Under the pieces are notes generated by a model. It was not told the origin of the DNA, searched no databases, and worked only from the letters and a program-made list of their open reading frames with translations. Made by a program: the position numbers and the translations under genes. A stretch of DNA of 64,000 nucleotides from Beroe forskalii (taxonomy: Eukaryota; Ctenophora; Nuda; Beroida; Beroidae): positions 682,001-746,000 of the forward strand of contig WFMF01000013.1 in assembly GCA_011033025.1 (NCBI GenBank), given 5' to 3'. Below, in pieces: positions 24,301-33,050 of this stretch; position 1 is the first letter of the stretch, and each line of letters starts with the position of its first letter.

Positions 24301-26208
24301 TCAATAAATATTTTATGGCCATTCTGCGTCAGTACCTTGAGTATTTTCCACATAGTTCCCCCAATAATATGTCCCGCTGCGTAGGGCGTGATAGCTATCC
24401 CTGGAGAAATAGCAATTGTTATTTGAGCAAAAGTCGACTTTTATTCATCCATAAACAGGTGTATTATAACATTTTATCGATTTATATACGGCAGGGTACC
24501 TACTTAAAACCCAAAGCTCTTTTTTAAACAGAGCTACCCTCAAAACTGTTCCGAAGAAACAATTTGGGCGTCTCAAATAGGCAAATAGTTTAAATTAATC
24601 TACTCATGATTCTGTCTAACTATATAGGTTTGGATTATAATGCACAGCATCATCATGAATAGGGAGTCGGGTTCTTCCAGGCGCCCAGTTCACGTGAACA
24701 CAAAATATACAAATAATTTAACCATTCGAATTAGAGCGTTCCTTAGGATCATGTTCATTGCGTATTATATATATATATGATTGCCATTAAATTGGTCTGA
24801 CAATATATATTCAGCCTTGTCGGGGATCCGATTAATGTGTACGTTGATATTACAGGAGTCTCTCCTTCCAAGACTAAATACGCCTGGACAAATCTCAATG
24901 GTATCCAGACTGCAATATATATCTCGGAGAGAGGATCGTCATACAGTGACGTACATGGCTGCTGGATGCATCTCAGGTATCTCCCAAAGTATATAAATAT
25001 AGAGCGAAGCATTCTACTATTTTATAGCTGCCCGGGAATTATGCTCGAATTTACAAGTTGTTGTGGGTGATTATAATAATACCGTAATATATAACTAAGT
25101 AGGTATATATAATATACTAGCTGTACAGTACTCAGTATAATAACGTCTGTCTGGATGAGACTAACAATATTATATACCGAGATTAACATGGCGGTGCGTT
25201 TTACTAGCCGATGGCTAAACGTGACGTCATTATCATAGCTTAACATGGCGTGTCAATGACATGACACCATCTACAAGTCAAACCCGTGCAGTTTAAAACA
25301 AGATCCCATTCGGTCAGTTCAAAGAGAGAGAGAGGGGAGCTTAAGAGCAGCTCGCTCGCTTTCTATAAAGCTGGAACCTGTAGTCCTTAATCTTCGGATA
25401 TGATTGTGTTTCTTGACGGATTGTTCGCCATCTGGCGCTTTGTGTTAGATAGATTTCACATAGTATTTATGGTAGGACAAAGGCCCAGGATATAGAGTGG
25501 TAATCTATAGATATTATAGATGGTAGCCGACGCGGTATAAATAGACCTGAGTTATTTGTGTTGGATCAAAAATGGCTATATTATAAGTATGATAGAGCCA
25601 ATCACTATCCACAGTGACATGTAAAGTTTTTGCGTGCCTGTGATTTCATTTGTTTTTGCCGTTTGAGAGTTTGAGGTTGACAGTTTGACACATGAAAAAT
25701 TAAGTTCGTATCTCAACTTACTCATCATCTGACATTCACAATTACTTTTATAACTTAGATAATCACACAAACACGAGGATCTATTACCTGGACAAACTGT
25801 GAGGGTCTGACAGTACTTCATCTGCTGGAAATGATCGAACACACTATCCACATGATCAAGCGTAAAGATGTTAAAATCCTCGCTGCTATTCTTCGACTGA
25901 TAGTAATCGTACAGGAACATCTGCCCCATGTTGTACACCGGTACCGTACCGTATATCGGACAATCCAGCCCCAGAGTACCGTACAGGTACGGTAAGGCCC
26001 CCATGTGATCTATATCAGGGAATGACACCAGTACGGCGTTAATATGGTTGATATGCTGCATGATTCGGGCAGTGAATTCGGAGAGTTTGGCGACATCCAG
26101 TCCGCAGTCCAGGAGGAGAGTGTACTGGTCTACTTTGAGGAGGTAGCAGACTGCAGTGCCAGTGTCAAGGGCACCCAGCAGGGGTGTCACTTTGATTATA
26201 CTTGTCAT
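9356..26208 (-). CDS. CPSF2: CPSF2 (CPSF100), cleavage and polyadenylation factor; ten exons, C-terminus not found
   Basis: Exons in transcript order: 26208-25788 (ATG at 26208), 24400-24336, 23933-23768, 15614-15385, 15152-15025, 14867-14740, 14540-14473, 11472-11332, 11149-11060 and 9539-9356. All junctions are GT/AG and all phases agree, giving 540 residues of a protein usually near 780. Recognised blocks include [10 protein letters not shown] at the start, IPVY-like [10 protein letters not shown], the [10 protein letters not shown] turn, [67 protein letters not shown] and [20 protein letters not shown]100 is the metallo-beta-lactamase/beta-CASP partner of CPSF73 in pre-mRNA 3' cleavage. 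As in the family, the zinc motif is degenerate ([13 protein letters not shown]), so it should be catalytically inactive. The fourth intron in genomic order from the start, 15615-23767 (between exons 3 and 4), carries a whole receptor gene and a LINE. The remaining ~240 residues may lie left of the window, which would put the Stealth gene inside a CPSF2 intron on the opposite strand. Confidence 0.9.
9657..10962. mobile_element. Non-autonomous DNA-transposon-like element with 26-bp terminal inverted repeats
   Basis: Positions 9658-9683 (starting GTCCCGTTTAAGTTCG) are the exact reverse complement of 10936-10961, about 1.3 kb apart. One further base on each side extends the match to TGTCCCG/CGGGACA. 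The element lies in the CPSF2 intron between 9540 and 11059. The interior has no coding frame I can identify. No convincing target-site duplication is visible, so the superfamily is unassigned. Confidence 0.6.
11649..12029. mobile_element. Small GC-rich element with 14-bp inverted ends
   Basis: The left end GGGGGCTGGCAAGC (11649-11662) is the exact reverse complement of 12016-12029. Inside, a 46-bp GC-rich segment (CGAGCCCGAGG...) occurs twice, at 11679-11724 and 11758-11803, with three differences. The element is far more GC-rich than the surrounding CPSF2 intron. Its termini resemble those of the foldback elements (GGGGGTGGCAAGTT), so it may be a distant non-autonomous relative. The open frames across it are by-products of its GC content. 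Confidence 0.6.
12030..14189. other. Interior of long CPSF2 intron
   Basis: No gene is recognised. The stretch carries two adjacent TGACGTCA-type palindromes around 12411-12432 and repeat-like text near 12300-12400, probably an old interspersed repeat. It belongs to the intron between the CPSF2 exons at 14473 and 11472. Confidence 0.5.
14190..14461. repeat. Large hairpin, arms about 109 and 112 bp, in a CPSF2 intron
   Basis: 14190-14298 is the near-perfect reverse complement of 14350-14461, with a 51-nt loop. A few single-base gaps occur (for example ATGATGAG against CTCATATCAT). The hairpin starts 12 nt into the intron downstream of the CPSF2 exon 14473-14540, so in the transcript a long stem forms almost directly after that exon's splice donor. 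A recent MITE-like insertion is the simplest origin. The 79-residue open frame across one arm is not a gene. Confidence 0.85.
15966..19529 (-). CDS. Intronless LDLa-repeat class A (rhodopsin-type) GPCR, 1187 residues
   Basis: One uninterrupted frame from ATG 19529 encodes a signal peptide (about residues 1-20), a long cysteine-rich ectodomain to about residue 790, then seven hydrophobic helices and a short basic tail. LDL-receptor class A motifs with the acidic calcium box are seen near 340-360 ([11 protein letters not shown]), 476-490 ([13 protein letters not shown]), 523-538 (diverged), 735-753 ([16 protein letters not shown]) and 768-781 ([14 protein letters not shown]). The 7TM part has NPLLY of TM7 near 1140; at the end of TM3 the usual DRY is replaced by FRV (LFRVVSIRH, about 905). 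The layout resembles LGR/GRL101-like LDLa receptors, but no leucine-rich repeats are seen. The gene lies wholly inside a CPSF2 intron on the same strand, so CPSF2 pre-mRNA would contain it. The absence of introns suggests a retroposed or ancestrally intronless receptor. The ligand is unknown. Confidence 0.93.
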   Translation of the reverse strand: MALPESNIVVLMVLLGTTMCYDPFKITLMDTHGKPTTNGAGIPVLQRKNLGNFIVDISMTKKSDWDFAYDFICSSHGYNDGLGHFLYVELGLQNNFYFQMDVMYIHCSRRVTSIDKCKFKRFSSDRYYFRYVIVLVCMPKKSDCSVVEESGFLKERCQVVEDLIKVFKCPYFDFEEYYVVDTTTVARSNEVYSLNHFCENDTRIYQPCGVSPDHGVMQGSPNFVCNEVMSLTGSNNTDENKRNLWNIETFGFETCEKVIPPHMNSSFMRIYYPFSINNVTQCEQMASETVSVSTSISAVNTECDMICESDSACKDEAVCNGYTYGLFCDRKTRYVKVSKICELHSGRSECADKSDESAQCERSFISRLSEEKMCYRLLADGSSARVTMRNSTRCGPLTMNVNSQGFRSYNSYCMNHMDQYNCTDPDRGLLRCTKNSYLVTVSWVMVCKQFLDVTMCDDGLDTECRQVSPTCFLHKHSLCDGRDDCEDGADELLADCDHLYHSKCDRRYRHKEELLYPMSWVQDGIEDCMGGEDEDPVWPTCQVMGRVMGVRDNKTCNNVFLCHQGLDQQFVQLSGLCYGKEDCGEEKSVCRAAQFKDDISVMSFVIRERYHLLYCLPGLGDLERLAEPCVEETFMHPDHPVYGAVSSVDVKVPNTTVSCSYLFGKTHVLLTCLDRCSDATCKLSSVKHDSCSFGSSNTVWSLAKEDYLTTVLKHSTGVYATPFLCNNSNCVSYDKVCNMANDCGDHSDEEGCENSFQCRTYKYYIPLSKKCDGIIDCHDTSDECNSECGREIIAGTLLKVFAWVLGGTAVCLNTILLWKSGKKLGTGTKSARINRVLKLMICVGDLLTWMYLLIIATVDRLFGVEYCSKQLAWLTSPQCAVLGVINMFGATVSILSMTYLSLFRVVSIRHGLIESVKNVTIKNYLCVGVIVLCSCLIAYMPLIENLEDFFVNGITYDENVRLFISMVDKETHLDVINSYFGKVKGTLLSWDTINKLISLMFSNDYGDLEWKKVHFYGNEGVCLFKYFVTITDPQLYFVWTILSINAFCFLCITICYSVINAGTKKLNRKLSKIMDGRGPNANDKRNKRLQRNITLIIITDFFCWIPVILISFLHSLGILDATFLYTYSSIVILSVNSVINPLLYDDFLTKNVKSTFLALKFKIFFVNKPRKNGGMNVQPAIEMVEIS
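19655..21350 (+). mobile_element. 5'-truncated, frameshifted non-LTR retrotransposon (LINE) with RT remnant
   Basis: The main open frame (about 19657-21044) encodes the C-terminal half of a LINE reverse transcriptase. It has a QG-x-PLSPELF block ([13 protein letters not shown]), the catalytic block written as WADD ([11 protein letters not shown]) in place of the usual FADD/YADD, and [18 protein letters not shown] one-base frameshift near 20905-20915, at a run of A residues, separates it from the C-terminal zinc knuckle (C-x2-C-x14-H-x4-C, 20921-21010), which continues in the next frame to 21349. The N-terminal RT blocks and the endonuclease are missing. It lies in a CPSF2 intron, antisense to that gene. 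The 3' untranslated part may extend to about 21.9 kb. The clade is not assigned. Confidence 0.85.
21351..23767. other. CPSF2 intron remainder, probable LINE 3' region then AT-rich DNA
   Basis: 21351-21900 is probably the 3' untranslated part of the preceding LINE; open frames there lack motifs. 21900-23130 is AT-rich with no gene seen. Two overlapping CACGTG sites occur at 23146-23160. The stretch ends at the CPSF2 exon 23768-23933. Confidence 0.45.
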
Positions 26209-28771
26209 GAGGCTATATGGGGGGAGGAGAGGGGTTTAGTTTTAAATGTGTTACTTTTGTCAGTCAAGAAAACATTCCCATGATATAATTCTAGATTAGA
26301 TATGCAGTTTAGTTGTTAATAAATATCTCTGCAGTAATCCAGTAATTCCCGACTGTATTCATCAGTGTTCATAGATGATAGATTTAGGGGTATTTAACAT
26401 GGTTGTCGAACAATGGTTATCAATCAATGGTTATCGTGTCATTGCATTTTATTGGAACTCATGACACGTCGACAATATACTGTATTCAGAGTCAGGAAAT
26501 GAAATAATTGGTCAGGAAGTAAATGCTTTATGGAGTTCAATTTTTGAGGAAAAATCTAATGAAAATCATTCATCACAATTAACATAAGAAACTAAATGAA
26601 TATGGGTCACGAAAAATTTCTGAAACTTTGCAAAACATAATCAAACTGGTAAGTGGGGGGATTTTCATTCACTCAGTAAGTACCTACCTTGCAAGTTAAA
26701 TAGCTCAGTGCTTACTCAACATGATCTGAACTTGCGCTATTAAAACATGGTGAGTGGTAAAAGGTCAATTATCAGCGCATTTAAACCTGTCTAACCTCCG
26801 GATTCATAATGATACTGCACGCACTCCCTTCTTCCATTTCCCTTTGAACTTTGTCCAGCACGTACATATTATACCGTATCATACGCTCATATATTCCATA
26901 ATACTTCATACATCCATACTTCACCAATCATTATTCACCGTCATCAATTCACCACACACAACCATGATAATGACGTCACTCCCGTATCTCTTTTATTCAT
27001 TCACGACCACTACATGGTACTCCCGCACGTCTGAGCACATATTATTCCTTCTCTCAATCATTAGTTACTCCGGACTTCAAATACCATGCACATTTAAATG
27101 TTCATGTTGTCTGCCAACGTCAGAGCCTCTACTGCCTTTGTTTCGTATCTCCCTGCGTTGTCTGGGTGGATCTGTTGCCATAGAAACAGTCACGTGACTG
27201 CAAAAATCACGTGATCCAGTCACGTGAACATATGTCACGTGATATGTTTGGTGTGAGAATATCACGTGATGAGTTCATCGAACTCGGGGGAAACTGATAA
27301 GGAGTAGGGGGCAGTGCCGAGGTTTGCGACTATTCCTCGGTCTAGGGCCTGCGTCTGGCAGCACAGGATCTCCTGAAATAGCCAAGTGTTACAATAATGA
27401 AGCCCTCAGCAATGTATTGAGCATATCAGAATCCCTGAAAAGCTGAAATAATGAGAAATGGTGATGCCGTTTGCGTCAACTTTAATCTTGGGACATTTCA
27501 TCCTGGCAAATCACAAAATAAGGGTTAGTTTTGGACCGTTGACACTTTGACGGTGTGAAAACCAAAAGCAGTTCTTCAATCTTAGGTGGATTCTTCGACT
27601 TAGAGAACAAGGGGGGTTTTGGAAATCCAGCTCAGAATAAACTTCAAAAAGGGGATAATTGTATAGGTACCCAATCGCATTCAACTATAATAATTGCTAG
27701 CTTGGGGAATCTGTAATCGGACCGTTCATATTTATAAATTTAGTTTGATTTCCTTGGAAATGACAGATTTCGTACAGTTTGAACTATAATCAGAATATTA
27801 ACTTGATTTAAGTTCACCGTGAGGAAATAATACTCCCTCCCATGAGCACATGATGGAGTTGAACACGGGAATAAATCGCCTAAATCTTGCTTCGTGATCT
27901 CATTATATAATATTCGAACAGCTCTATAATATTAAATGCACCATGAACATGATAAATATATGCGGCTCGAGATCGACAATTCACCATTTCAAGTCATGAT
28001 AATGACGTCACTCGGGAAAATAATACTATTTGTATACGACTCAGAGCTGCAGCAACTAGGTGCTGATCCGCGGGTGGTAAATCTATCGTTAATATATATA
28101 CTAAACTGCATTCGTAGACGAAATAAAATGGCTTAATTTTAAATTTAGTTCTTGATTTTGTCTAGGATTCATCGGAATTTGATATAACAGCTGATTTCGT
28201 GAGAAAATTATGATGACTCTTCCCAGGAAGAAGTCAAGAATTTTATGATCGATATTTATGATTATTATCGTGTGCATCTTGACATTTCAAATTTCAATAT
28301 TCAATCATTGCAGCATTTGATGGTAATAATTTATCATTAATACTTGAACTTTCGACTGTTGAAATTACAATTTAATCAATATCATATAGGTAGAGATATA
28401 GGTAATCTTATGATATAATTGTCATCCCACTCTAACAGTTTCATAGCAAAATAATGATCGACTATCAACGCTTTCCACTATCTAAGCGTTCAGACAAATA
28501 TGAACCTATGACATATCTTGATTGATTGATTCTCCGATAGCAATATGGTGGAGAAATGTGAATAAGCTTTGAAATTTATTTCTCCGTTATACATTTTATA
28601 AGAGGTATTTTATTAGAGGTATTGCAAGTCGCCTTTGCATTTTATCGCTCATTTCAAAAGCATTTGATAAATAGACGCTAAAATGGATATTTTATGTGAT
28701 CGGAAGAATTGGAATTTTAGAAGCAACCATTTCCAGCAAGCCTGAATTCTGAATAAATATTCAAAAAAAAC
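26209..28771. other. Region 5' of CPSF2, includes its likely promoter
   Basis: This lies upstream of the CPSF2 start codon (minus strand, ATG at 26208) and downstream of nothing recognised. No coding frame is convincing. The only clear signal is the E-box cluster at 27191-27268. The stretch ends at the left end of the first foldback element. Confidence 0.5.
27191..27268. promoter_or_regulatory. Cluster of five CACGTG E-boxes
   Basis: CACGTG occurs at 27191, 27208, 27221, 27236 and 27263, five times in 78 bp. Most copies have the extended palindrome TCACGTGA, the form bound by bHLH-ZIP factors of the USF/MITF/TFE type. The cluster lies about 1 kb upstream of the CPSF2 start codon. Regulation of CPSF2 by it is an inference; it could equally be part of a repeat. 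Confidence 0.5.
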
Positions 28772-28989
28772 AATGGGGGTGGCAAGTTTGGTATACCGGA
28801 CAATGGGGGAGCCAAAATGCCTCCCCTTAATCTTGGTATACATCATAACAGAGTTAACCATACCCAGGCTCGCCCTACACTTGGGCTAACCTCTAAACAC
28901 GGGCTCCCCTATACACCGCTCCCCTTAATCTTGGGCTTACCCACTTCCCTTGGTCTCACCCCCCTAAACAAGGGATCGCCCATACCAGA

Positions 28990-29340
28990 CTCGCCCTTAT
29001 CCTGGGCTATACCGCATATGGCTCCACCCTACCTTGGGCTTCTGAAATGCCTTGGGCTAACCCCCAAACACGGGATCCACCATACCAGACCAACCCTTAT
29101 CCTGGGCTATACCGCATATGGCTCCACCCAACCTTGGGCTTCTGGAATGCCTTGGGCTAACTCCCAAACACGGGATCCACCATACCAGACCAACCTTTAT
29201 CCTGGGCTATACCGCATATGGCTCCACCCTACCTTGGGCTTCTAGAATGCCTTGGGCTAACCCCCAAACACGGGATCCACCATACCAGACCAACCCGTAT
29301 CCTGGGCTATACCGCATATGGCTCCACCCTACCTTGGGCT
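28990..29340. repeat. ~100-bp higher-order repeat units, outer left arm of element 1
   Basis: A ~100-bp unit (CCTGGGCTATACCGCATATG...CACCATACCAGACC) repeats about 3.5 times, at roughly 28995, 29100, 29200 and 29300, with few differences. The mirror-image set is at about 32470-32830 in the right arm. These longer units lie outside the ~21-bp repeats, so the arm is graded from long units at the tip to short units near the core. Confidence 0.85.
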
Positions 29341-29459
29341 CCCCCTCGCTTTAAATATGGGCTCCCCTCCGTTATATTGGGCCACCCCATTCACTCGCCC
29401 CATGCCCTCTCCCCCCTAGTTTGGCTCCCCCATGATCAAAACCCGGACTACCCCCGTCT

Positions 29460-30416
29460 TATCTCGGGCTCCCTCATTATAACTCGGGCTACCCCCATAC
29501 TAACTCGGGCTACCCCTATACTAACTCGGGCTCCCCCCCCCCAGTATTGACTCGGGCTCCCCCATGATAACTTGGGCTCCCCCTTGATAACTCGGGCTCC
29601 CCCCCATTATTACTCGGGCTCTCCCCCATGTTATCTCGGGCTCCCCCATACCAACTTGGGCTCCCCCACACTAACTTGGGCTCCACCGTACTATCCGGGC
29701 TCCCCCATACCAACCTGGGCTCCCCCACTATCAGGGCTCCCCGGCTAACTTGGGCTCCCTGTACTATCTGGGCTCCCCCACTAACTTGGGCTCCCCGCTA
29801 AATTGGGCTCCCCCGTACTATCTGGGCTCCCCCGTACTATCTGGGCTCCCCCGCACTAACTTGGGCTCCTCCGTACTATCCGGGCTCCCCATACCAACTT
29901 GGGCTCCCCCATTATCAGGGCTCCCCCGTGCTAACTTGGGCTCCCCGTACTATCTGGGCTCCCCGTACTAACTTGCCTAACCCAGGCTCCCCCGTACTAA
30001 CTTGGGCTCCACCGTACTATCCGGGTTCCCCCATACCAACTTGGGCTCCCCCGTACTATCAGGTCCCCCCGTGCTAACTTGGGCTCCCCCGTACTATCTG
30101 GGCTCCCCCATACTAACTTGGGCTCCCCCGTACTAAATTGGGCTCCCCCGTACCAACTTGGGCTCCCCCGTACTATCTGGGCTCCCCCATACTAACTTGG
30201 GCTCCCCCTTACTATCAGGGCTCCCCCATACCAACTTGGGCTCCTGCATTATAATTCGGGCTCTCCCGTATAAACCCAAGCTCCCCCATACTAACTCGGG
30301 CTCCGCAATACTAACTGGCGCTACCCCATAAGCCGCTCGGGCTCCCCCCGTATTAATTCGGGCTTCCCTTGATCATAACTTGGGCTCCCTAATAATATCT
30401 CGGGCTCCCCCATGAT
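29460..30416. repeat. ~20-23-bp GGGCTCCCC tandem array, inner left arm of element 1
   Basis: About forty degenerate units of the form GGGCTCCCC(C)NTACTAACTTG follow one another. Variants inside the unit include CTATCTG, TATCAG and CCAACTTG. The same array in inverse orientation fills about 31280-32450. Unit length varies by one to a few bases, mainly in the C-run. Confidence 0.9.
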
Positions 30417-31279
30417 CAGTGGTCGACCGGGGGCGGGATCTCAGCCGGGGCCGGGGATGGTGATTCAGGCCAGGGGGGAAGACTTGAATTTGAATTTGAC
30501 CTGGTATTTAAGCCATGGATAAAGAAAATTAGGGCCGGAGTACTTTTCAGACAAGAAATGGAATGCAATATATGCGCATGAAAAAACTGACAGGTTAGGT
30601 ACTCAATACACACGCAAAATCACTGAAATTCAATGATATGTAGGGGTTAGGAGGCGGAATATATTTCTCGTATTTTTCAACGAATCTGGCCATAGCTAAA
30701 CAAGTCTGTCCCTGGAATTAAATGATATGCGGGGGTCTGGGGGCGGCAGCCCCCAGATTCCAGACGACCAGAGCAAATAGAATACGTTAACCTCCGAAAA
30801 CACGAAAACATAGTCGGCCTATTTTTTAGTCAAAATTCGGATTTCGACTATAAATTCGGCAAACCATAATTATTACCGACTATAGAAAGAGCAACCTGGT
30901 CTGAAAATGGATTGTTATGACGTCATTCTAACGTTCGATATCATTTTGGGAGAACTAAGATGGTTGTAGGGATGTGCTCAGTCAGCCATACTAATATTTA
31001 TGATTTTCGATAATCAGAAATCAAAGAGATTTAAGAAAAAACGCTTTGAAAATCGAAATTTGAGGCTATAAAAATCGCCAAAAATGCCGACTCAAATTTT
31101 GGCCGACTATATGCCAAGACTATATTTTTACACGACTAAAATATTGGAGGTTAAGGTATTCGCCTCTTTAGTATTTCAACTCAATTTCTTGTATTTTTCA
31201 AACGAATCTGGTCGAAGCAAAATCAAGACCGTCACTGAAATTCAATGATATGCAGGGGTCTGGGGGCGGCAGCCCCCAG
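30417..31279. other. Core of foldback element 1
   Basis: No transposase or other coding sequence is recognised. A module containing GTATTTTTCAACGAATCTGG (30671 and, with one extra A, 31190) and AATGATATGC plus a GGGGGCGGCAGCCCCC hairpin (30721-30756 and 31243-31279) is present twice as direct repeats. A third, partial copy (AATGATATG) is near 30631. The core is thus internally duplicated as well. Confidence 0.6.
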
Positions 31280-33050
31280 AAGCCCAAGTTAGTACGGGGA
31301 GCCCACCAAGGGGGAGCCCAAGTTAGATTAGTACGGGGAGCCCAATTTGACAGTAGTGGGGAGCCCAGTTAGTGCGAGGGAGCCCAAGTTGGTATGGGGG
31401 AGCCCTTATTTTGGGAGCCCAATTTGGTATGGGGGCCCCGCCCAAAGTTGAGTACAGGGGAGCCCAAGTTAGTACGGGGAGCCCAAGTTGGTATGGGGGG
31501 AGCCCTGGTGCATGGGAGGTAGATTGGTATGGGCCAAAGTTAGTACAGGGCCCAGGATTGGTACGGGGAGCCAAGTTAGTGTGGGGAGCCCAGATAGTAC
31601 AGGGAGTAAGTTGGTATGGGGGGCCCAGGATACAGGGGGGGGCCCAAGTTGGTATGGGGAGCCCAGATTGTGGGGGGCCCAAGATTAACAAGGGGGGGGA
31701 GCCCAAGTTAGTACAGGGGAGCCCAGTTGGTGTGGAGCCCAGAGAGGGGGAGCCCAGATAGCCCAAGGGAGAGTACGGGGGGGCCCAGTTAATACGGGGG
31801 GCTGGGTTAGTGCGGGGAGCTCAGATGGTACAGGGGGAGCCCAGATAGTACGGGGAGCCAGTTAGTATGGGGAGCCCTTGTTAGCATGGGGGAGCGCCCC
31901 AGATGGTATGGGGGCCCAAGATAGTTTGGTGAGCCCAAGTTAGTATGGGGGAGCCTGAGTTGGTTTGGGGAGCCCAAGGGGGGGCCCAAGTTGGTATGGG
32001 GGAGCCCAAGTTAGTATGGGGAGCCCGAGCATGGGGGTTTGGGGGGAGCCCCAGATAGGACGGGAGAGCCCAAGTTAATATGGGGGAGCCCAAGTTAATG
32101 GGGGGAGCACAAGTAGTACAGAGCCCAAGTTGGTACATGGGGGGGTGCAAGTGTGGGGAGCCAAAGTTAATACGGGGGAGCCCGAGATAACAGTGGGGGA
32201 GGCAAGTATAATGGGGGGGCCCGAGTTATCAAGGGGAGCCCAAGTTATCATGGGGAGCCGAGTTGATGGGGAGCCCTGGGAGCCTCACTGGGGGGGGAGC
32301 CTGAGTTAATATAGGAGTAGCAGTTAGTATGCGGGTAGCCCGAGTTATCATGAGGGCGAGATAATATGGGGGTGGTCGGGGTTTTGATCATGGGGGAGCC
32401 CAAACTAGGGGAGAGGGCATGGGGTGAGTGAATGGGGTGGCCCAATATAACGGAGGGAGCCCATATTTAAAGCGAGGGGAGCCCAAGGTAGGGTGGAGCC
32501 ATATGCGGTATAGCCCAGGGATAAGGGTTGGTCTGGTATGGTGGATCCCGTGTTTGGGGGGTTAGCCCAAGGCATTCCAGAAGCCCAAGGTAGGGTGGAG
32601 CCATATGCGGTATAGCCCAGGATAAGGGTTGGTCTGGTATGGTGGATCCCTGTGTTTGGGGTTAGCCCAAGGCATTCCAGAAGCCCAGGGTAGGGTGGAG
32701 CCATATGCGGTATAGCCCAGGATAAGGGTTGGTCTGGTATGGTGGATCCCGTGTTTGGGGGTTAGCCAAAGGCATTCCAGAAGCCCAAGGTAGGGTGGAG
32801 CCATATGCGGTATAGCCCAGGATAAAGGGCGAGTCTGGTATGGGCGATCCCTTGTTTAGGTGAGACCAAGGGAAGTGGGTAAGCCCAAGATTAAGGGGAG
32901 CGGTGTATAGGGGAGCCCGTGTTTAGAGGTTAGCCCAAGTGTAGGGCGAGCCCTGGGTATGGTTAACTCTGTTATGATGTATACCAGGTTTAGGAGAAGT
33001 CCGTGTATCCAAAACGGATACAGGGGCTCCCATAACTTGCCACCCCCATT

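Larger units (their letters stand above)
28772..33050. mobile_element. Foldback (giant inverted-repeat) element 1
   Basis: The left end AATGGGGGTGGCAAGTT (28772-28788) is the exact reverse complement of 33034-33050. The arms (28772-30416 and about 31280-33050) mirror each other in order: terminal unique part, units of ~100 bp, then dense short repeats of the GGGCTCCCCCATACTAACTTG type reading toward the centre. On the left arm the motif reads GGGCTCCC, on the right GGGAGCCC. The core is about 860 bp and has no transposase I can recognise. If the terminus is read as GGGGGTGGC, both flanks carry AT, which would fit a 2-bp target duplication. The layout matches foldback elements such as Drosophila FB and sea-urchin TU. 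The many open frames in the arms (repeating GLPYQLGLP, GSPSWYGEP and similar) appear on both strands and are products of the repeat. Confidence 0.85.

Noticed and set aside
28772-30416. Possible CRISPR array (regular short repeats)
   Set aside because: The repeats are contiguous and degenerate with no unique spacers, lie in an animal genome and form inverted arms.
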